64,000 nucleotides of DNA from Simmondsia chinensis (Eukaryota > Streptophyta > Magnoliopsida > Caryophyllales > Simmondsiaceae). The stretch is taken from the NCBI GenBank assembly GCA_018398585.1, contig JAGTTD010000012.1, forward strand, positions 19,663,036-19,727,035, written 5' to 3'. Made by a program: the position numbers and the translations under genes. The stretch's first letter is position 1. Every line of letters begins with the position of its first letter. The notes beneath the pieces are model-generated. The model saw only the letters and a program-made list of their open reading frames with translations, made no database searches and was not told the DNA's origin. Positions 45,927 to 55,991 of this stretch are shown one piece after another.

Positions 45927-46850
45927 TCAACCAAAGAAACAACTGAGCTCACCTATGACAGCACCTAAAGCAAAATTAGAAGTATCGCACATGGTTTCAG
46001 GAGGGGGAGAGTAGTCGGGTGGACACCTAATGGGGGCAGCAGCAGGGGTAGATCGAAGCTTATGAGAAGCATCTAACCAAGACTCATTAAGTTCAACTAA
46101 TATATCCTTAGAGAGCAAACTAGCCCATGGCTTAGCTAACTTCCCATGAGTCCCTAAGGAATCCTCTATAGAAACTTGCATGACCTAGAAGGGCTCTCAC
46201 TTGCTTCACATTTGAGGGAGGGGGCGAGTTAGTATTCAAATCTATCTTAGCTTTATCAACCTCAATACCCTCCTTAGACAACCTATGACCTAGTATAATG
46301 CCCTCTTGAACCATAACGTCACAATTCTTCTCCCAACCCAAGACTTCTTTCGTGTCAGGGTTCAACATTCGTTGCATCTCTTTAGAAGGTTTTGCATTCT
46401 CATCACGAAGGTCACTAACTATGGTAGATGAGAGTGTTTGATCCACCAAATCGTCAGCAACATCCACATAGAAACACTCTGACCCATCGTCACTAGTAGG
46501 CAATGATGAAGCCTTAAAAATATTCAACCTAATAGCCATGTTTGCAAAACTAACATCCATTACCCCTCGATCTACATTTAATTATGGCATTGGCCATCGC
46601 TAAGAAAAGCCGACCTAGAATGATAGGGATATGGTTTTTCGAATGACTAGAAGGTTCCATATCAAGCACGAGGAAATCAGCAGGAAATATGGCTTTGTCT
46701 ACCTTCACCAGTACGTGAGTAAGCTCACCGCAGGGGACCCTAGTAGATCTATCCACTAATTGAAAGGTCTCCATGGTAGGATGCAACTCGCCCAGGCCTA
46801 ACTTCACATAAACTGAGTAACAAAATAAGGTTAACACGCTGCTAAGTCCA
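45927..46850 (-). pseudogene. Element H protease and collapsed RT/RNase H
   Basis: Protease side (46550-46837): LGELHPTMETFQLVDRS, LVKVDKAIFPADFLVLDM and PIILGRLFLAMANAII, the characteristic Athila protease C-terminal half; an active-site Asp segment upstream is degraded. Then MLNPDTKEVLGW (RT start) is joined directly to CDVMVQEGIILGHRLSKEGI and KQVRALLGHASFYRGFL, so the whole RT palm with the YxDD box is deleted. RNase H start follows (HGKLAKPWASLL, MCDTSNFALGAVIG) and then coding ends. Frames shift at about 46180. Confidence 0.85.
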
Positions 46851-47089
46851 ATAAAGCCCTACAAATCGGGTAGTCTCCTAGTGAACAAGAGATGGTGGGG
46901 ATACTAGGGTCTTTGTACTTAATCGGAGTGTCACACTTTACAGTGGAACTCACTTGCTCGGCTAAAAATACCTTCTTAGGCAGATGTGCTCTAGATCGCC
47001 TCTTTTGGTTCAGTAGATCCTTAATAAACTTCGCATAGATCGAGATCTGTTTGATTGCATCAAGAAGGGGAATATTTATCTTTACTTAC

Positions 47090-48600
47090 CTAAATGTCTC
47101 TAAAATGTCTTTCCACTTCTTGTCCTTCCCATTTGGATGTGGTGCAACTAAAGCTTGGGGGGAAGGGCACTCTAGGTGCATATGAGAAAGGAAGATCATA
47201 GGTCCTAAGAATGGGAGAAGGGAGCGTGACCTCATTGGTTGCCTTCTCTCTGTCCTCGCTCTTTTCTTCTCCCTCGCCACTTATGGGTATTTCACTCTCA
47301 GCACTCACCCAATTGTCAACCTCTTTCCCACTTCTTAACACTGTAATGGACTTTGCTTGTTCTTGATGGAGAGAATAGTTGTCTTGCCTCACACAGTTCA
47401 TGGGGTTCTCTATAGTTTGGCTAGATAGTCTTCCCTCATCTCTCCTACTCAAAGTGTTAGCTAGTTGGCCTATCTGGGTTTCTAGCTTTGGGATCGATTA
47501 TATATAAGAGTGGAAGAGTTGGGAATTAGCTTCTTAACTTTCAGCGCACTCAAGAACTTCTCTTTAGAATTCGAATTAGAGCTTAAATTAGAAGGTTGAA
47601 AGTAGTTAGAAGCATACCCTTGCGGTTGAAAACCGAGAGGTCGTGGCATACCAGATTGTTGACATCTTGGATTCTATTGTTGTGGCACGAATTGTCCTTC
47701 TCCTCCTTGCCTTCAGGAGAAGTTTAGATGATTTCTCCAGCCTGGATTGTATGTATTCAGTACAGATTATTGCTCGAGAATCCTTGGGCTGCATTAACCT
47801 GTTCCTCCGACCACTGAACAAAAGGTGAAGCAAAGGGGCAATCAAGTGTAGAATGAGAGACACTAGAACTTGAAGAACAAGTACTATGCATGTTTTAAAC
47901 ATTAGACACATTAGGTCTTGTAGGGGGAGTCAATGTCATCTTAAATAAGGAAGTAAGCTGCTCCACAGAAGAGGCAAGAGAGTCTACTTTCTTATCTAAG
48001 ATGGAAGTGTGAGCAATTTCATGTACTCCTCCTCTATTTAACCTAGTAGCATTTAAATGTGCATGTGCGGCATTTTGTTGTGAGTTCTCATTCAAATGTT
48101 CAAAAACTTTCCATGCCTCATCCTCATTCTTCATAAGGAACTGACCACCACATGAAGCATCAATTGTTTGTTGACCCTTTTCATTCAACCTATAATAGAA
48201 ATTTTGGACCAATTGCCATTTAGGGATAGCATGATGTGGACAAGCTAGTAAAAGTTTCCTAAACCTATCCCAACTCTTATGGAACTTTTCACTAGGAAGT
48301 TGGGCAAAGGCGTTAATAGCTCTTCTAGCAACTTTGGTCTTACTAATGGGGTATAATTTCTTAAGAAAGTCTTGTTGCATTTGAGTCCAAGTACTAATGG
48401 TCCCACTAGGTAAGGTGTTTAACCAATACTTAGCCTTATCTTTCAAAGAGAAAGGAAAAAGGTGAAATAGGATGGCATCATCACTAATATTAGGAATCCT
48501 GAAGGTTGAGCAGACCTCCATGAAATTGTCCAAATGTGAATACGGGTTCTCATTGCCTAAGCCATGGAATGGAGGAAGCATGTGTATGGTATGTGGCTTA
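47090..48600 (-). pseudogene. Element H gag (Athila type)
   Basis: The capsid-like core is open at 47895-48581, 228 aa: FHGLGNENPYSHLDNFMEVC, ILFHLFPFSLKDKAKYWLNT and SWDRFRKLLLACPHHAIPKW, textbook Athila gag motifs. After a frameshift near 47900 the linker continues (SEEQVNAAQGFSS type, 47606-47911), then a third frame (47090-47452) with EQAKSITVLRSGKEVDNWV and PFSYAPRVPFPPSF, the region between gag and protease. Three or more frame changes make it non-functional. Confidence 0.85.
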
Positions 48601-49185
48601 AGGTCGAACTAATGGGCTACAGGTGGCAACCTAATGCATGAAGGTGAGGTGTATGTGGTGGGAGTAAAATACTCCATTAGTGGCGTGGTTGTTGTTCGGT
48701 AGCCATTGCAGTTTGTGCTTGGTGTTGGGCTCTAAAGTCTCTTAAGGTCTTTTCAATTTCAGGGTCAAATATAGTAAGAACAAGAGACAAAGAACGACAA
48801 CCGTGCATGAATAAACAACCACGAGAAGCAAGTCAACTAAAAATGAAAACTAGCAAAGCAAAAGAAAACAAATACTTAAATGGGGGAAAAAATAATAAAC
48901 TATCCTAAAATCTACCTACGGATGAAAATTACACGACAAAAAAAAAAAAAAAAAAAAGAAGAAGAAGGAAAAAAAAAAGGAGAAAATAACCCTTTTTTTA
49001 AGAAAGGTGGTGATGATAACCCCAGGGTATGTGCTAGCGCCCTTAACAAGCACTCCAGGACCTACAGAAAATAAAATATTTCTTACTTTTTAAAGAAAAG
49101 AGACAATAACATCTAAAAAAAATAAAAATCCTCAGCCAAGAATAAAAGAAAATCGCAAAAAATAAAATCAAGAACATTGCGTAGC
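48601..49185 (-). other. Element H leader
   Basis: No convincing gene. Contains A-rich low-complexity DNA (48936-48980). Confidence 0.5.
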
Positions 49186-49202
49186 CCCCGGCAACGGCGC
49201 CA
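49186..49202 (-). other. Element H primer-binding site (Athila type)
   Basis: Sense TGGCGCCGTTGCCGGGG, six bases after the 5' LTR; this is the standard primer site of Athila/Tat Gypsy elements. Confidence 0.9.
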
Positions 49203-49208
49203 AAATCT

Positions 49209-50557
49209 TGATGTGTTTTTCTACGTTTATCAAAATTTAATATTAAACCCTATTCACTAGACACATCTAAATTGCAGTTTAAGGTGAGAGGGTGTCGAAC
49301 TATAGGGACTAAGAGTGCGTGAATTCACTCTATAACCTAAATTGATTTAAGGAAATTTATGAGATTTTATGTTAATTAATCTGAAGAAACAAAAATTAAA
49401 ACAAGTATTCTTTTTTTAAAGGGAAAAGTGTGTGAAATTGGAACTTAGGGCTTTGAATCCATCGTTAGCCAAGTATTCTTGCGTTAACTCTTAAATTGGG
49501 ATTATCGATTGTCACACGGGTAGTGATTTAGGCTACAAGTTTTAACCTACTAAGGTAATATTGTTAGTATCGCGTATTGACCCTATCTAACTAAAGCATA
49601 AGTAAAATAAGCTCTACCTAACGTATTGTTAATTATCAAGTATTGACTCCATCTAACTCAAGTATAGGGAAGATATGATTTAATTAACAATTCGGTGAAT
49701 ATTAATTCTTAATTAATTTAATCCTAAGCTACAAGCTCAAAGAATTAATTTGTAAATATCAACATCAACAATCAAAGGTTACAAATTCAATAATCATCTC
49801 AATTGAATAAATAATAAAAACATAATACTTCAAAATATTTATCTCAATCAAGCAATTCATGTAAACAATCAAATTAACCCAAACTAAAAGTAATACAAAA
49901 GTAAAGGCTATGACTTCCTCTAACCCTAGAGAGCAAGTTAGCTCTCCATTAAGGATGAACCGATGAAGGAGATATATGAACTCATGTCGGTCTTCACGCT
50001 AATTTCACCCTCGTTCTAATTTGACAAAAAAAGAAAATTAAACTAGGAAAGAGAGAGAAAACGCTGAGAAAGGCGAGAGAGGCCTGTTAAGCGGTCCCCC
50101 AAAAAGCAGTAAAAATCGAACCCCCCAAAACAGAGCTTCCTCCCATCCTTTTTAAATCGATGTTCGCTGCTGTTGCTCCTCAAAACCCTACGGGTTTGGG
50201 TTGACGATGACGGGCCTGGTGATGGTGGGCTGTTGTGCTGGGCTGAGCGTGAGTGTTGACGCTGGTCTGGGCCGGAGAAGATGGGCTTAGGTTGTCGGTG
50301 ATGGTTGCGTGCAGAGGTGGGCTGAGCAGAGGCTGGAGGGTTTAGCTTATACGTTCCTGTCCCGAATCTCGATTGACTTGATTTAATTATTTACTTATCG
50401 AATTTGTCTTATTTTCACCAAATTTTACTATTTTCAAGATTTTAATCTTTGAACCTATAAACATTAAAATTGTCAAAGTGAGTATAAAACTATAATTAAG
50501 CAAGTAAAAAAATAATTAAAATAACAATTAAAAAATGCGTAAATATGAGACGCATTA
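49209..50557 (-). repeat. Element H 5' LTR
   Basis: 1,349 bp, ends as the left copy (GACGCATTA rather than GACGTATCA at the right tip). Confidence 0.95.
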
Positions 50558-50635
50558 GTCCTAGACTAACTAGAATGCCATAATTTCTTCCTTTAAGGAA
50601 TTTATTGAAATGAAAAGTTGATGGCTTTTCTTGTG

Positions 50636-50790
50636 GTAAGCAATCCTCGGAAATAGCCTCTCGACAGGGTTACACCCTGAAGTGGTAAGGCTGCGTACAT
50701 CCACCCCTCCCAGACCCCGTTTCTGCTGGAGCCCTTGAGGTATTGGGTCTATTGTTATTTTTGTGGTTGTTGCTGTTGTTATCTTGTGGT
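50636..50790 (+). mobile_element. RTE-type LINE or SINE 3' tail
   Basis: CCTCGGAAATAGCCTCTCGA, then GGTAAGGCTGCGTACATCCA and CCCCTCCCAGACCCC, ending in a run of TTG/GTT-type triplets (about 50745-50790). The same CCTCGGAAACAGCCTC block starts the last 50 bases of the window, downstream of the RTE LINE, so this is an isolated 3' end of that family or a SINE sharing the tail. Confidence 0.75.
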
Positions 50791-50817
50791 AAGCCAGGCC
50801 CAATACTATTGGCAATG

Positions 50818-51186
50818 TCCTTACATATTATGATGGCTACTTCCTTGCAATCTTTTTGGATTCCATAGCCATTCATGACTCCCATTACATTGAGCCTTTT
50901 GCAATTTGGTTTGCCTTTGATATCTCCATTTAAAAAGAATGGATACTTTTTTAGTAGATAATCATTGAATCAAATTACGCCAATGTCATCTCTTGGATGC
51001 AATCCTTACATATTATGATGGCTCCTTCCTTGCGATCTTTCGATAACCATTCATGACTCCAATTACATTGAGCTTTTTGCAATTTGGTTTGCCTTTGATA
51101 GTCCCACTTTAAAAGAATGAATACTTCATTAGCACATAATCATTGAATCAAATTATGCCAATATCAGCTCTTGGATGCAATCCTCG
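50818..51186 (-). repeat. 185-bp tandem duplication with coding-like content
   Basis: Two direct copies (50818-51002 and 51003-51186) starting TCCTTACATATTATGATGGC. On the minus strand the left copy reads open as FNDYLLKKYPFFLNGDIKGK and NGYGIQKDCKEVAIIICKDI. I do not recognise the protein; a stop lies just before FNDY. It looks like a duplicated exon fragment of a dead gene. Confidence 0.65.
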
Positions 51187-51482
51187 ACTTTACACGTTCG
51201 TGGGTATGAAATTTGCAAGTTAATAGGATCCAATCATTAATAATGTAATTTAGTGGTGTCAATTTTTGTCGTATGCATAAAGAAGTCAATTTTGTCGTGA
51301 ACCATTTTACAAAGTTTGGGCTTGATTTATTCATAACTTGACTTTAACCATAGTACCGGCCATATGCTTCTGGGTTCTAGTATGACCCTTATCTTTCTTT
51401 TTGCTATTTTCTTATATTTTCTTTCATTCATTCCCTATGCTTATATCACCTTCATTTTGTAACCAGGAGGGAGTTTTCCAAT

Positions 51483-51488
51483 TTTATT
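51483..51488 (-). terminator. Poly(A) signal of the FLA gene
   Basis: Sense AATAAA about 31 bp beyond the stop codon, preceded by U-rich sequence: a plausible near-upstream element. Close to the stop, so the 3' UTR would be short unless other signals are used. Confidence 0.5.
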
Positions 51489-51518
51489 CATAAGAAAAAA
51501 GAAGAAATGTAACAAAAT

Positions 51519-52220
51519 TTAAATAATCATGAGTACAATAACTATTAATAGAAACTTGATGCTCTTTCCCACTGCCATTGCACCAGAATTATTCTTATGT
51601 GAGTTAGAAGGAGCATCTGCAGCCGATGGGGGTGCACTTGATGAAGACTCAGAAGGTGGCAAAGTTGGAGAACTTGAACCATTGTATATCCCATTAGGAA
51701 TAATTAGATTATTGATTTGCAACACTGATATATTATAAGGCTGTGACCACACCGAGCTAATCAACTTTGCTCCCGATGACGAGTTTGAAGATGCTGAGCT
51801 GAACCGAGGTACCCCTTCTGATGGTGAAGTGATCGTTATGAATCCTTTAGAATCGGTAGCCGTGCCACTAGATTGGAAAAGAGTTGCAACCTCCTTTGTG
51901 TTATTAGGCAAATTCTCTAACTTCTTGATGTCATAGTAGTCCAATAAGATATGAATGCTCAAAATCTTCTTCAACACATTTATTGGCTTGTTCGAAAGAG
52001 AAGAAATGACAGAATTATCAACCACGAGAACAGTGATTGTTTGTTTAGTGTTAATCTCAGAAAAAAGCTGGGTTTTGGTGAGATAATTGTTGAATTTATT
52101 AAACTCTTGATGTGGATCGAGTATTTTTGTAATATTAAAAGCTAAAATGTGAGGAAACAATAGGAAAATGATCAAAGAAATTAAGAAATATAGGGAAAAG
52201 GGTGTTTTACAATAATACAT
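51519..52220 (-). CDS. Fasciclin-like arabinogalactan protein (FLA14-like)
   Basis: Single-exon, 233 aa, ATG 52218-52220. Residues 1-28 form a signal peptide (FLISLIIFLLFPHILAFN). A single fasciclin domain follows (about 29-175), with the H1-type block TITVLVVDNSVISSL and the H2-type block ILSIHILLDYYD. Then a Ser/Pro/Ala-rich arabinogalactan module (SSSPTLPPSESSSSAPPSAA) and a hydrophobic C-terminus after NNSGAM suggest a GPI anchor. Asn-glycosylation motifs include NIT, NIS, NGS and NNS. The family consists of cell-surface proteins acting in cell-wall organisation and adhesion; the one-domain layout resembles FLA3/5/14, which are known from pollen. Length is normal and no lesion is visible, so it is probably functional. 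It is the only intact host gene here. Confidence 0.9.
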   Translation of the reverse strand: MYYCKTPFSLYFLISLIIFLLFPHILAFNITKILDPHQEFNKFNNYLTKTQLFSEINTKQTITVLVVDNSVISSLSNKPINVLKKILSIHILLDYYDIKKLENLPNNTKEVATLFQSSGTATDSKGFITITSPSEGVPRFSSASSNSSSGAKLISSVWSQPYNISVLQINNLIIPNGIYNGSSSPTLPPSESSSSAPPSAADAPSNSHKNNSGAMAVGKSIKFLLIVIVLMII

Positions 52221-52286
52221 ATTTTTGAGTTAAAGGAAACTTGGCACATAAAAGGATTGATGAGAAAACATGAACAATAACGAAGG

Positions 52287-52297
52287 TATATATATAT
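52287..52297 (-). promoter_or_regulatory. TATA box of the FLA gene
   Basis: TATATATATAT 67-77 bp upstream of the FLA start codon, predicting a transcript start at about 52255-52265 and a 5' UTR of about 40 bases. Inference from position and sequence only. Confidence 0.6.
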
Positions 52298-52299
52298 GT

Positions 52300-52837
52300 C
52301 CCAGTGAACGGAGTTGGTGGAAAACTTATGGATATAAGAGAACATGTAAATCCACAAAGTAACAATACGCTATAAAATAGAAAACTCTCTTGGTTGAAGG
52401 TGGAAAGAGAAATGATTTTGGAGTTGTCTCACTAATGCTAGGTGTAATGTCAGTTATGTTGCTAAATTTGGTATATCTTGTGGTTAGTGAGACAAATTTA
52501 GTATGTTTTCTATACCTTCAAATTATGCAATACACGTTTTTTTTTACTTGTTCAAAATAACTGTTACAGTCTAAAGCTATAATTAACAAATTTTTTTTTT
52601 ATTTCATGCACCTTTTCCGTAATATGTTCTATAAGTTAGTGGTGGATCTCCTCAATCAATTATACGAGTCTATATTTCTGATGAAAATTTAAAATTAATA
52701 AAAATCTTTTTTAAACTATACATGGGCGCACATTGCACGCGCTCGCGCGTGCGTGCACGCACACATATATAGTTTGAAAAATGGTTTGGCAAGTAATCAA
52801 AAATCTAATTCACAATAGGCAAAGGAACTCAGAATTC
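52300..52837. other. FLA upstream region
   Basis: Non-coding. Contains an alternating purine-pyrimidine stretch (GCGCGTGCGTGCACGCACAC, about 52743-52765) able in principle to form Z-DNA, and poly-T runs. No element boundary recognised. Confidence 0.5.
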
Positions 52838-53059
52838 TCAAAACAAATCCAGAAAAGGAATTATTAGCCTCGAAAAGAACCAATCGTAAGTAGGATTGAA
52901 CTCGATCTCTAAAGGAGTAAAATCTCTAGCGTTTATAGAATCAACTCCATACTCGGAATTAGGCTCAAGGATGAATAGAAAGAGAGCAGGGAATTGTCGT
53001 GCTATGGTTTTCCACTGCTCTATGTTTTTATACCTCTGCATCAGACCAAACGACATCAA
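52838..53059 (-). CDS. Short unassigned ORF, possible exon relic
   Basis: 73 codons, ATG-started (MMSFGLMQRYKNIEQWKTIA), with ARQFPALFLFILEPNSEYGV and FTPLEIEFNPTYDWF. Composition is protein-like, with balanced charge and no repeats, but I cannot place it. No signal peptide or membrane segment is evident, though LIIPFLDLF ends it. It could be an exon fragment of a dead gene or part of a transposon. Upstream sequence in another frame (TLVVSATLNLGVRVPVDVVW, 53060-53105) is also coding-like, suggesting a frameshifted pseudogene. Confidence 0.35.
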   Translation of the reverse strand: MMSFGLMQRYKNIEQWKTIARQFPALFLFILEPNSEYGVDSINARDFTPLEIEFNPTYDWFFSRLIIPFLDLF

Positions 53060-53105
53060 CTGGCACTCTAACTCCTAGATTTAACGTGGCGCTCACCACT
53101 AAAGT

Positions 53106-53904
53106 ATACTCTTGAGTGATGGATTGGGGTATGCTTTAACTTGTTTAATAATTGAATAATAATCAAGACCTCAAGTGAGAGAGAGAATACACTGGAAGAG
53201 GAGGAGAAGAAGTTTTCTCACTATTTTTACGCCTACAGATTGATCAATTTATAGTCCAAGTACAGGCCTATTTGGTGTGCCAAATGATTATGGAAATGGT
53301 AGAAAATCCGACCTTATCATGGAAGGAGAGGACAATTATGAAAGGAGTGGGCGGATATCATGAAGCAAAGAATCTGACCTTCATTATGGAAGAATTGTTG
53401 TGGATGCAATAAACTATTCAAGCTCCTATAGCTTGAGTTTAGCAGTTAAGATCTCGAGACCCAACTTGAGCTTGAGCTCAGACCTGAGTACTTAGCTGAG
53501 AAATGACTTCGTACACTTCCAATTTTGTCGTAATGACTAAAAATACAATGGTTGTACAAAAAAATAAAAGACTGAGTTGAAATGTCCACACCACATCGCG
53601 ACGACTAGCCAAACTGGCAGGGCAGGACGTGCTTGTGTGTGGCTCACCAAGCCCACTTTAGCCCCTCCACACTTTACCATGCGGAGGGATAAGGAGTTAT
53701 ATAATTTGACTCTCCCACCTTGAAAATTTTTATGTGGAATAAAAAATCTTAAATAAAAGTAAAGCACAATCCAAATTTCCAACATTTGTGTATGGTTATA
53801 TTGCAAAGGCAAAGGAAATTGCATTAAACGTCGTTTCTTAAAAGAGCAACTTTCAAGAAAATGGTACAAATATGGTGCAAACACTTGTTACTAAAAGATC
53901 ACAA
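53106..53904. other. Intergenic, nothing recognised
   Basis: GAGA-rich stretch at 53177-53215; AGCTTGAGCTCAGACC-type block near 53470, as in some Gypsy LTRs, but no partner copy is present. The minus frame at 53537-53884 is not convincing. Confidence 0.4.
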
Positions 53905-54510
53905 AATAGGTGGATCCAGAAATTTTTTTCATTGGGGCATACTAGTAGTCATTGAAAGATCAAAAAATTTAATAAAGCAGGGTCTATATTTATAATAAAC
54001 AAGTATGTGTGTGTGTGTGTCTGTGTGCATATATGTATATAATTTAGGTTAAATTTTACGTAGTTTTAGAGCATTTGAAAGCAAAATTTGTAAATAAAAT
54101 TAAAAATGAGACAATTTATCTACTAGAAATTGAATTGAGTCTAGGATTTTAATATTAAATTAAAAATAGAAAAGTAAATAGAATATACAAATAATTCATT
54201 AAAAATTGAGAATATATATATATAATTTTATGAAACAGTTATACTAATACAACCAAAAAAATTTCATATAAGTAAAATAGAATCATAACTCAGTAAAAGA
54301 TTTCGAATTTATTAATATTATATTAGTATATTGTATAGAGTTTTATAGTATTTAAAAATGTAGAACCACAGTTTTAAAAAGAGTATAATAATTAAAAATT
54401 CCAAAAAGTTGATACTATGGGGCCTTAAACCCCTTGACATAGGAAATAGTGAGAATGAGATTTAACCATCAAGCTAGAATATACAATATGATAGGGGGTG
54501 CCATTCTTTT
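53905..54510. mobile_element. Possible hAT-like non-autonomous relic
   Basis: GGTGGATCCAGAAATTTTTT (53910 on) resembles the inner part of plant hAT tips (CAGTGGCGGATCCAGAAA), followed by AT-rich filler, a GT microsatellite (54006-54022) and a block near 54420-54480 (GGGGCCTTAAACCCCTTGAC). The right tip and TSD were not found. Confidence 0.25.
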
Positions 54511-55029
54511 TCTTATATCTGTATTTAAAAATTATAATAAGCACCTTGCTCAAACACTATCTTATTCCTAGTAGATTAAATGGCCCTTGTTTTCGCATCA
54601 ACAGCCACGTTCCATTAGCTTCCGCAATTGCTTTGTCTGCATCTGCTTCATTCTAGAACTGAACAAATCAAGATTTGTATTTAGAGGATCTCCTATCTTT
54701 GCTCATGAACATTTATCCCACCACTTCGTGATTACTGAACCACTCACTATTCATATTGGACGGGAGAAAATCCATGAAAAGAGTAACCATTGCCCTCCTC
54801 TCATTTCCATTATCCGGCTCCCTCTAGTTCAATCTCCGATCATCTCTCCTCTGGTCACCTCTCCGCCAATTCTCACTCATCCTCCAGCTTGTTTTGAATA
54901 CATCTAGAAAAAGTTGTGATCAACCATATATTTAAATTTGAGACAACTATCAAGCACAATAACGATATAAAATTTATCTCTACAACCAAATAATATAGTA
55001 TCGAAATGTATTACATCATTTATCATGTA
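54511..55029. other. Intergenic
   Basis: The plus frame at 54587-54907 (106 aa, Pro/Ile/His-rich) has no features I recognise. Otherwise AT-rich. Confidence 0.4.
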
Positions 55030-55178
55030 TAAGCATATGCAGTTTCAAAATAGCATTGTACTTTCTCTGCACGATCATTAAGCCATGTTCCATCAAAATT
55101 CTTTGTTTGTCTGTCAAATAGCTTAATGTACTCAGGGAGCTACTCGGCATTATCAGCATCTAAATGTGCACTTGTGCG
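55030..55178 (-). pseudogene. Exon relic of a plant CACTA (Ptta/En-Spm-type) protein
   Basis: On the minus strand a splice-acceptor-like TTTCCTGGCTTTACAG (ending 55179) precedes RTSAHLDADNAE, a stop, then LPEYIKLFDRQTKNFDGTWL and NDRAEKVQCYFETAYA. A phi-F-x-x-x-x-K-x-x-D-G-T-W-x-N/D-x-x-A-x-x-V block is found in plant Ptta/En-Spm transposase-associated proteins. One stop and no neighbouring exons; identification tentative. Confidence 0.4.
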
Positions 55179-55480
55179 CTGTAAAGCCAGGAAATACTTC
55201 ATTAATAACACAATGAATATAATAATGATGTTGAACATACAAGACTTTTCTAAAGCAATTAAACAACCCTCCAATGCCTCAAAGATACTTTTGTCAAGAT
55301 AGGGTTTGAGAAAGTAAGATGTACATAGCCTTATCCTTATAAAGTGCTATAGAGATTTTCCAATTTCTGGAGCAATTAAAGCAGTACCAAAATCATATAT
55401 TTGTAAGGTAAGTTGCATGTTTGTTTGAACCTCAATATCAAGTAACACTTATGCTATTTAGCCTTGTTAGATGTCAATGA

Positions 55481-55541
55481 TGCAGGGAGGAATTAGACAC
55501 AATGATGCAGGGCATACCCCCAACCGAACAAGTAATGATTG
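55481..55541 (+). pseudogene. RTE LINE endonuclease, left piece
   Basis: Reads EELDTMMQGIPPTEQVMI in frame, then is cut by Gypsy E at the 5-bp target gattg (55537-55541). The codons resume after E at 61331-61335 as MIGGDFNGHVG, so the join restores one continuous endonuclease frame. Left of 55481 the frame is lost, so the LINE is 5'-truncated. Confidence 0.85.
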
Positions 55542-55962
55542 TGTTAAGTTCCCAAAATTAATTTGGAAACCTAACCTTATTCAAGATGAGAAAAGAATTG
55601 AAGGGGATGAGAAGTAAAGAGAAGGGGATGAGAAAATCAGAATTTTTCTGTAAAGGAATTGTATTAATTTCATTGGATGATCAATTACATTCATAAGCAC
55701 TGAATTTATACAATTTTAACCCATGGAACACGCCCAGCTGGTTTGATGATTTTTACCGCCAATTGTTCAGTAGCATAACAGCATTTCCCGCCAGATTTTA
55801 ACCGATTCTGCACAGATCAAATGCGTGTGGGAATCTGCAACTTTTGGCGCCTGATTTGATCTACTTAGTGTATTAATATGCCTATTACAATATAAGGACT
55901 AAAATTTGTAAGTAATACTAAAATTTAATTGAATTACAAGTAAATTTTATTAATTTGTAACA
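55542..55962 (-). repeat. Element E 3' LTR
   Basis: TGTTAAGTTCCC to TAATTTGTAACA; U5 inverted repeat at 55543-55575. Confidence 0.95.
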
Positions 55963-55976
55963 TTCCTTCCCTCTTG
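55963..55976 (-). other. Element E polypurine tract
   Basis: Sense CAAGAGGGAAGGAAT adjoining the 3' LTR. Confidence 0.8.
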
Positions 55977-55991
55977 AGAAGCTTCTTGTCC

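Larger units (their letters stand above)
42910..50557 (-). mobile_element. Element H: Athila-like Gypsy with internal deletions
   Basis: LTRs 42910-44254 (1,345 bp) and 49209-50557 (1,349 bp), perfect TSD gtcct (42905-42909; 50558-50562). Primer site TGGCGCCGTTGCCGGGG and the gag and protease sequences are Athila type. The frame jumps from the start of RT to its C-terminal part and stops within RNase H; no integrase or envelope-like ORF is found. It therefore moved, or decayed, as a defective copy. A poly(A)-tailed retroinsertion sits at 44956-45293. Confidence 0.9.

Noticed and set aside
48930..48985. A-rich tract as the poly(A) tail of a retroinsertion
   Set aside because: Interrupted by G and with no flanking duplication; simple low-complexity DNA in the leader of H.
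52838..53059. Chloroplast or mitochondrial insertion
   Set aside because: The composition made me consider it, but I could not match the translation to any organelle gene, so I do not claim it.
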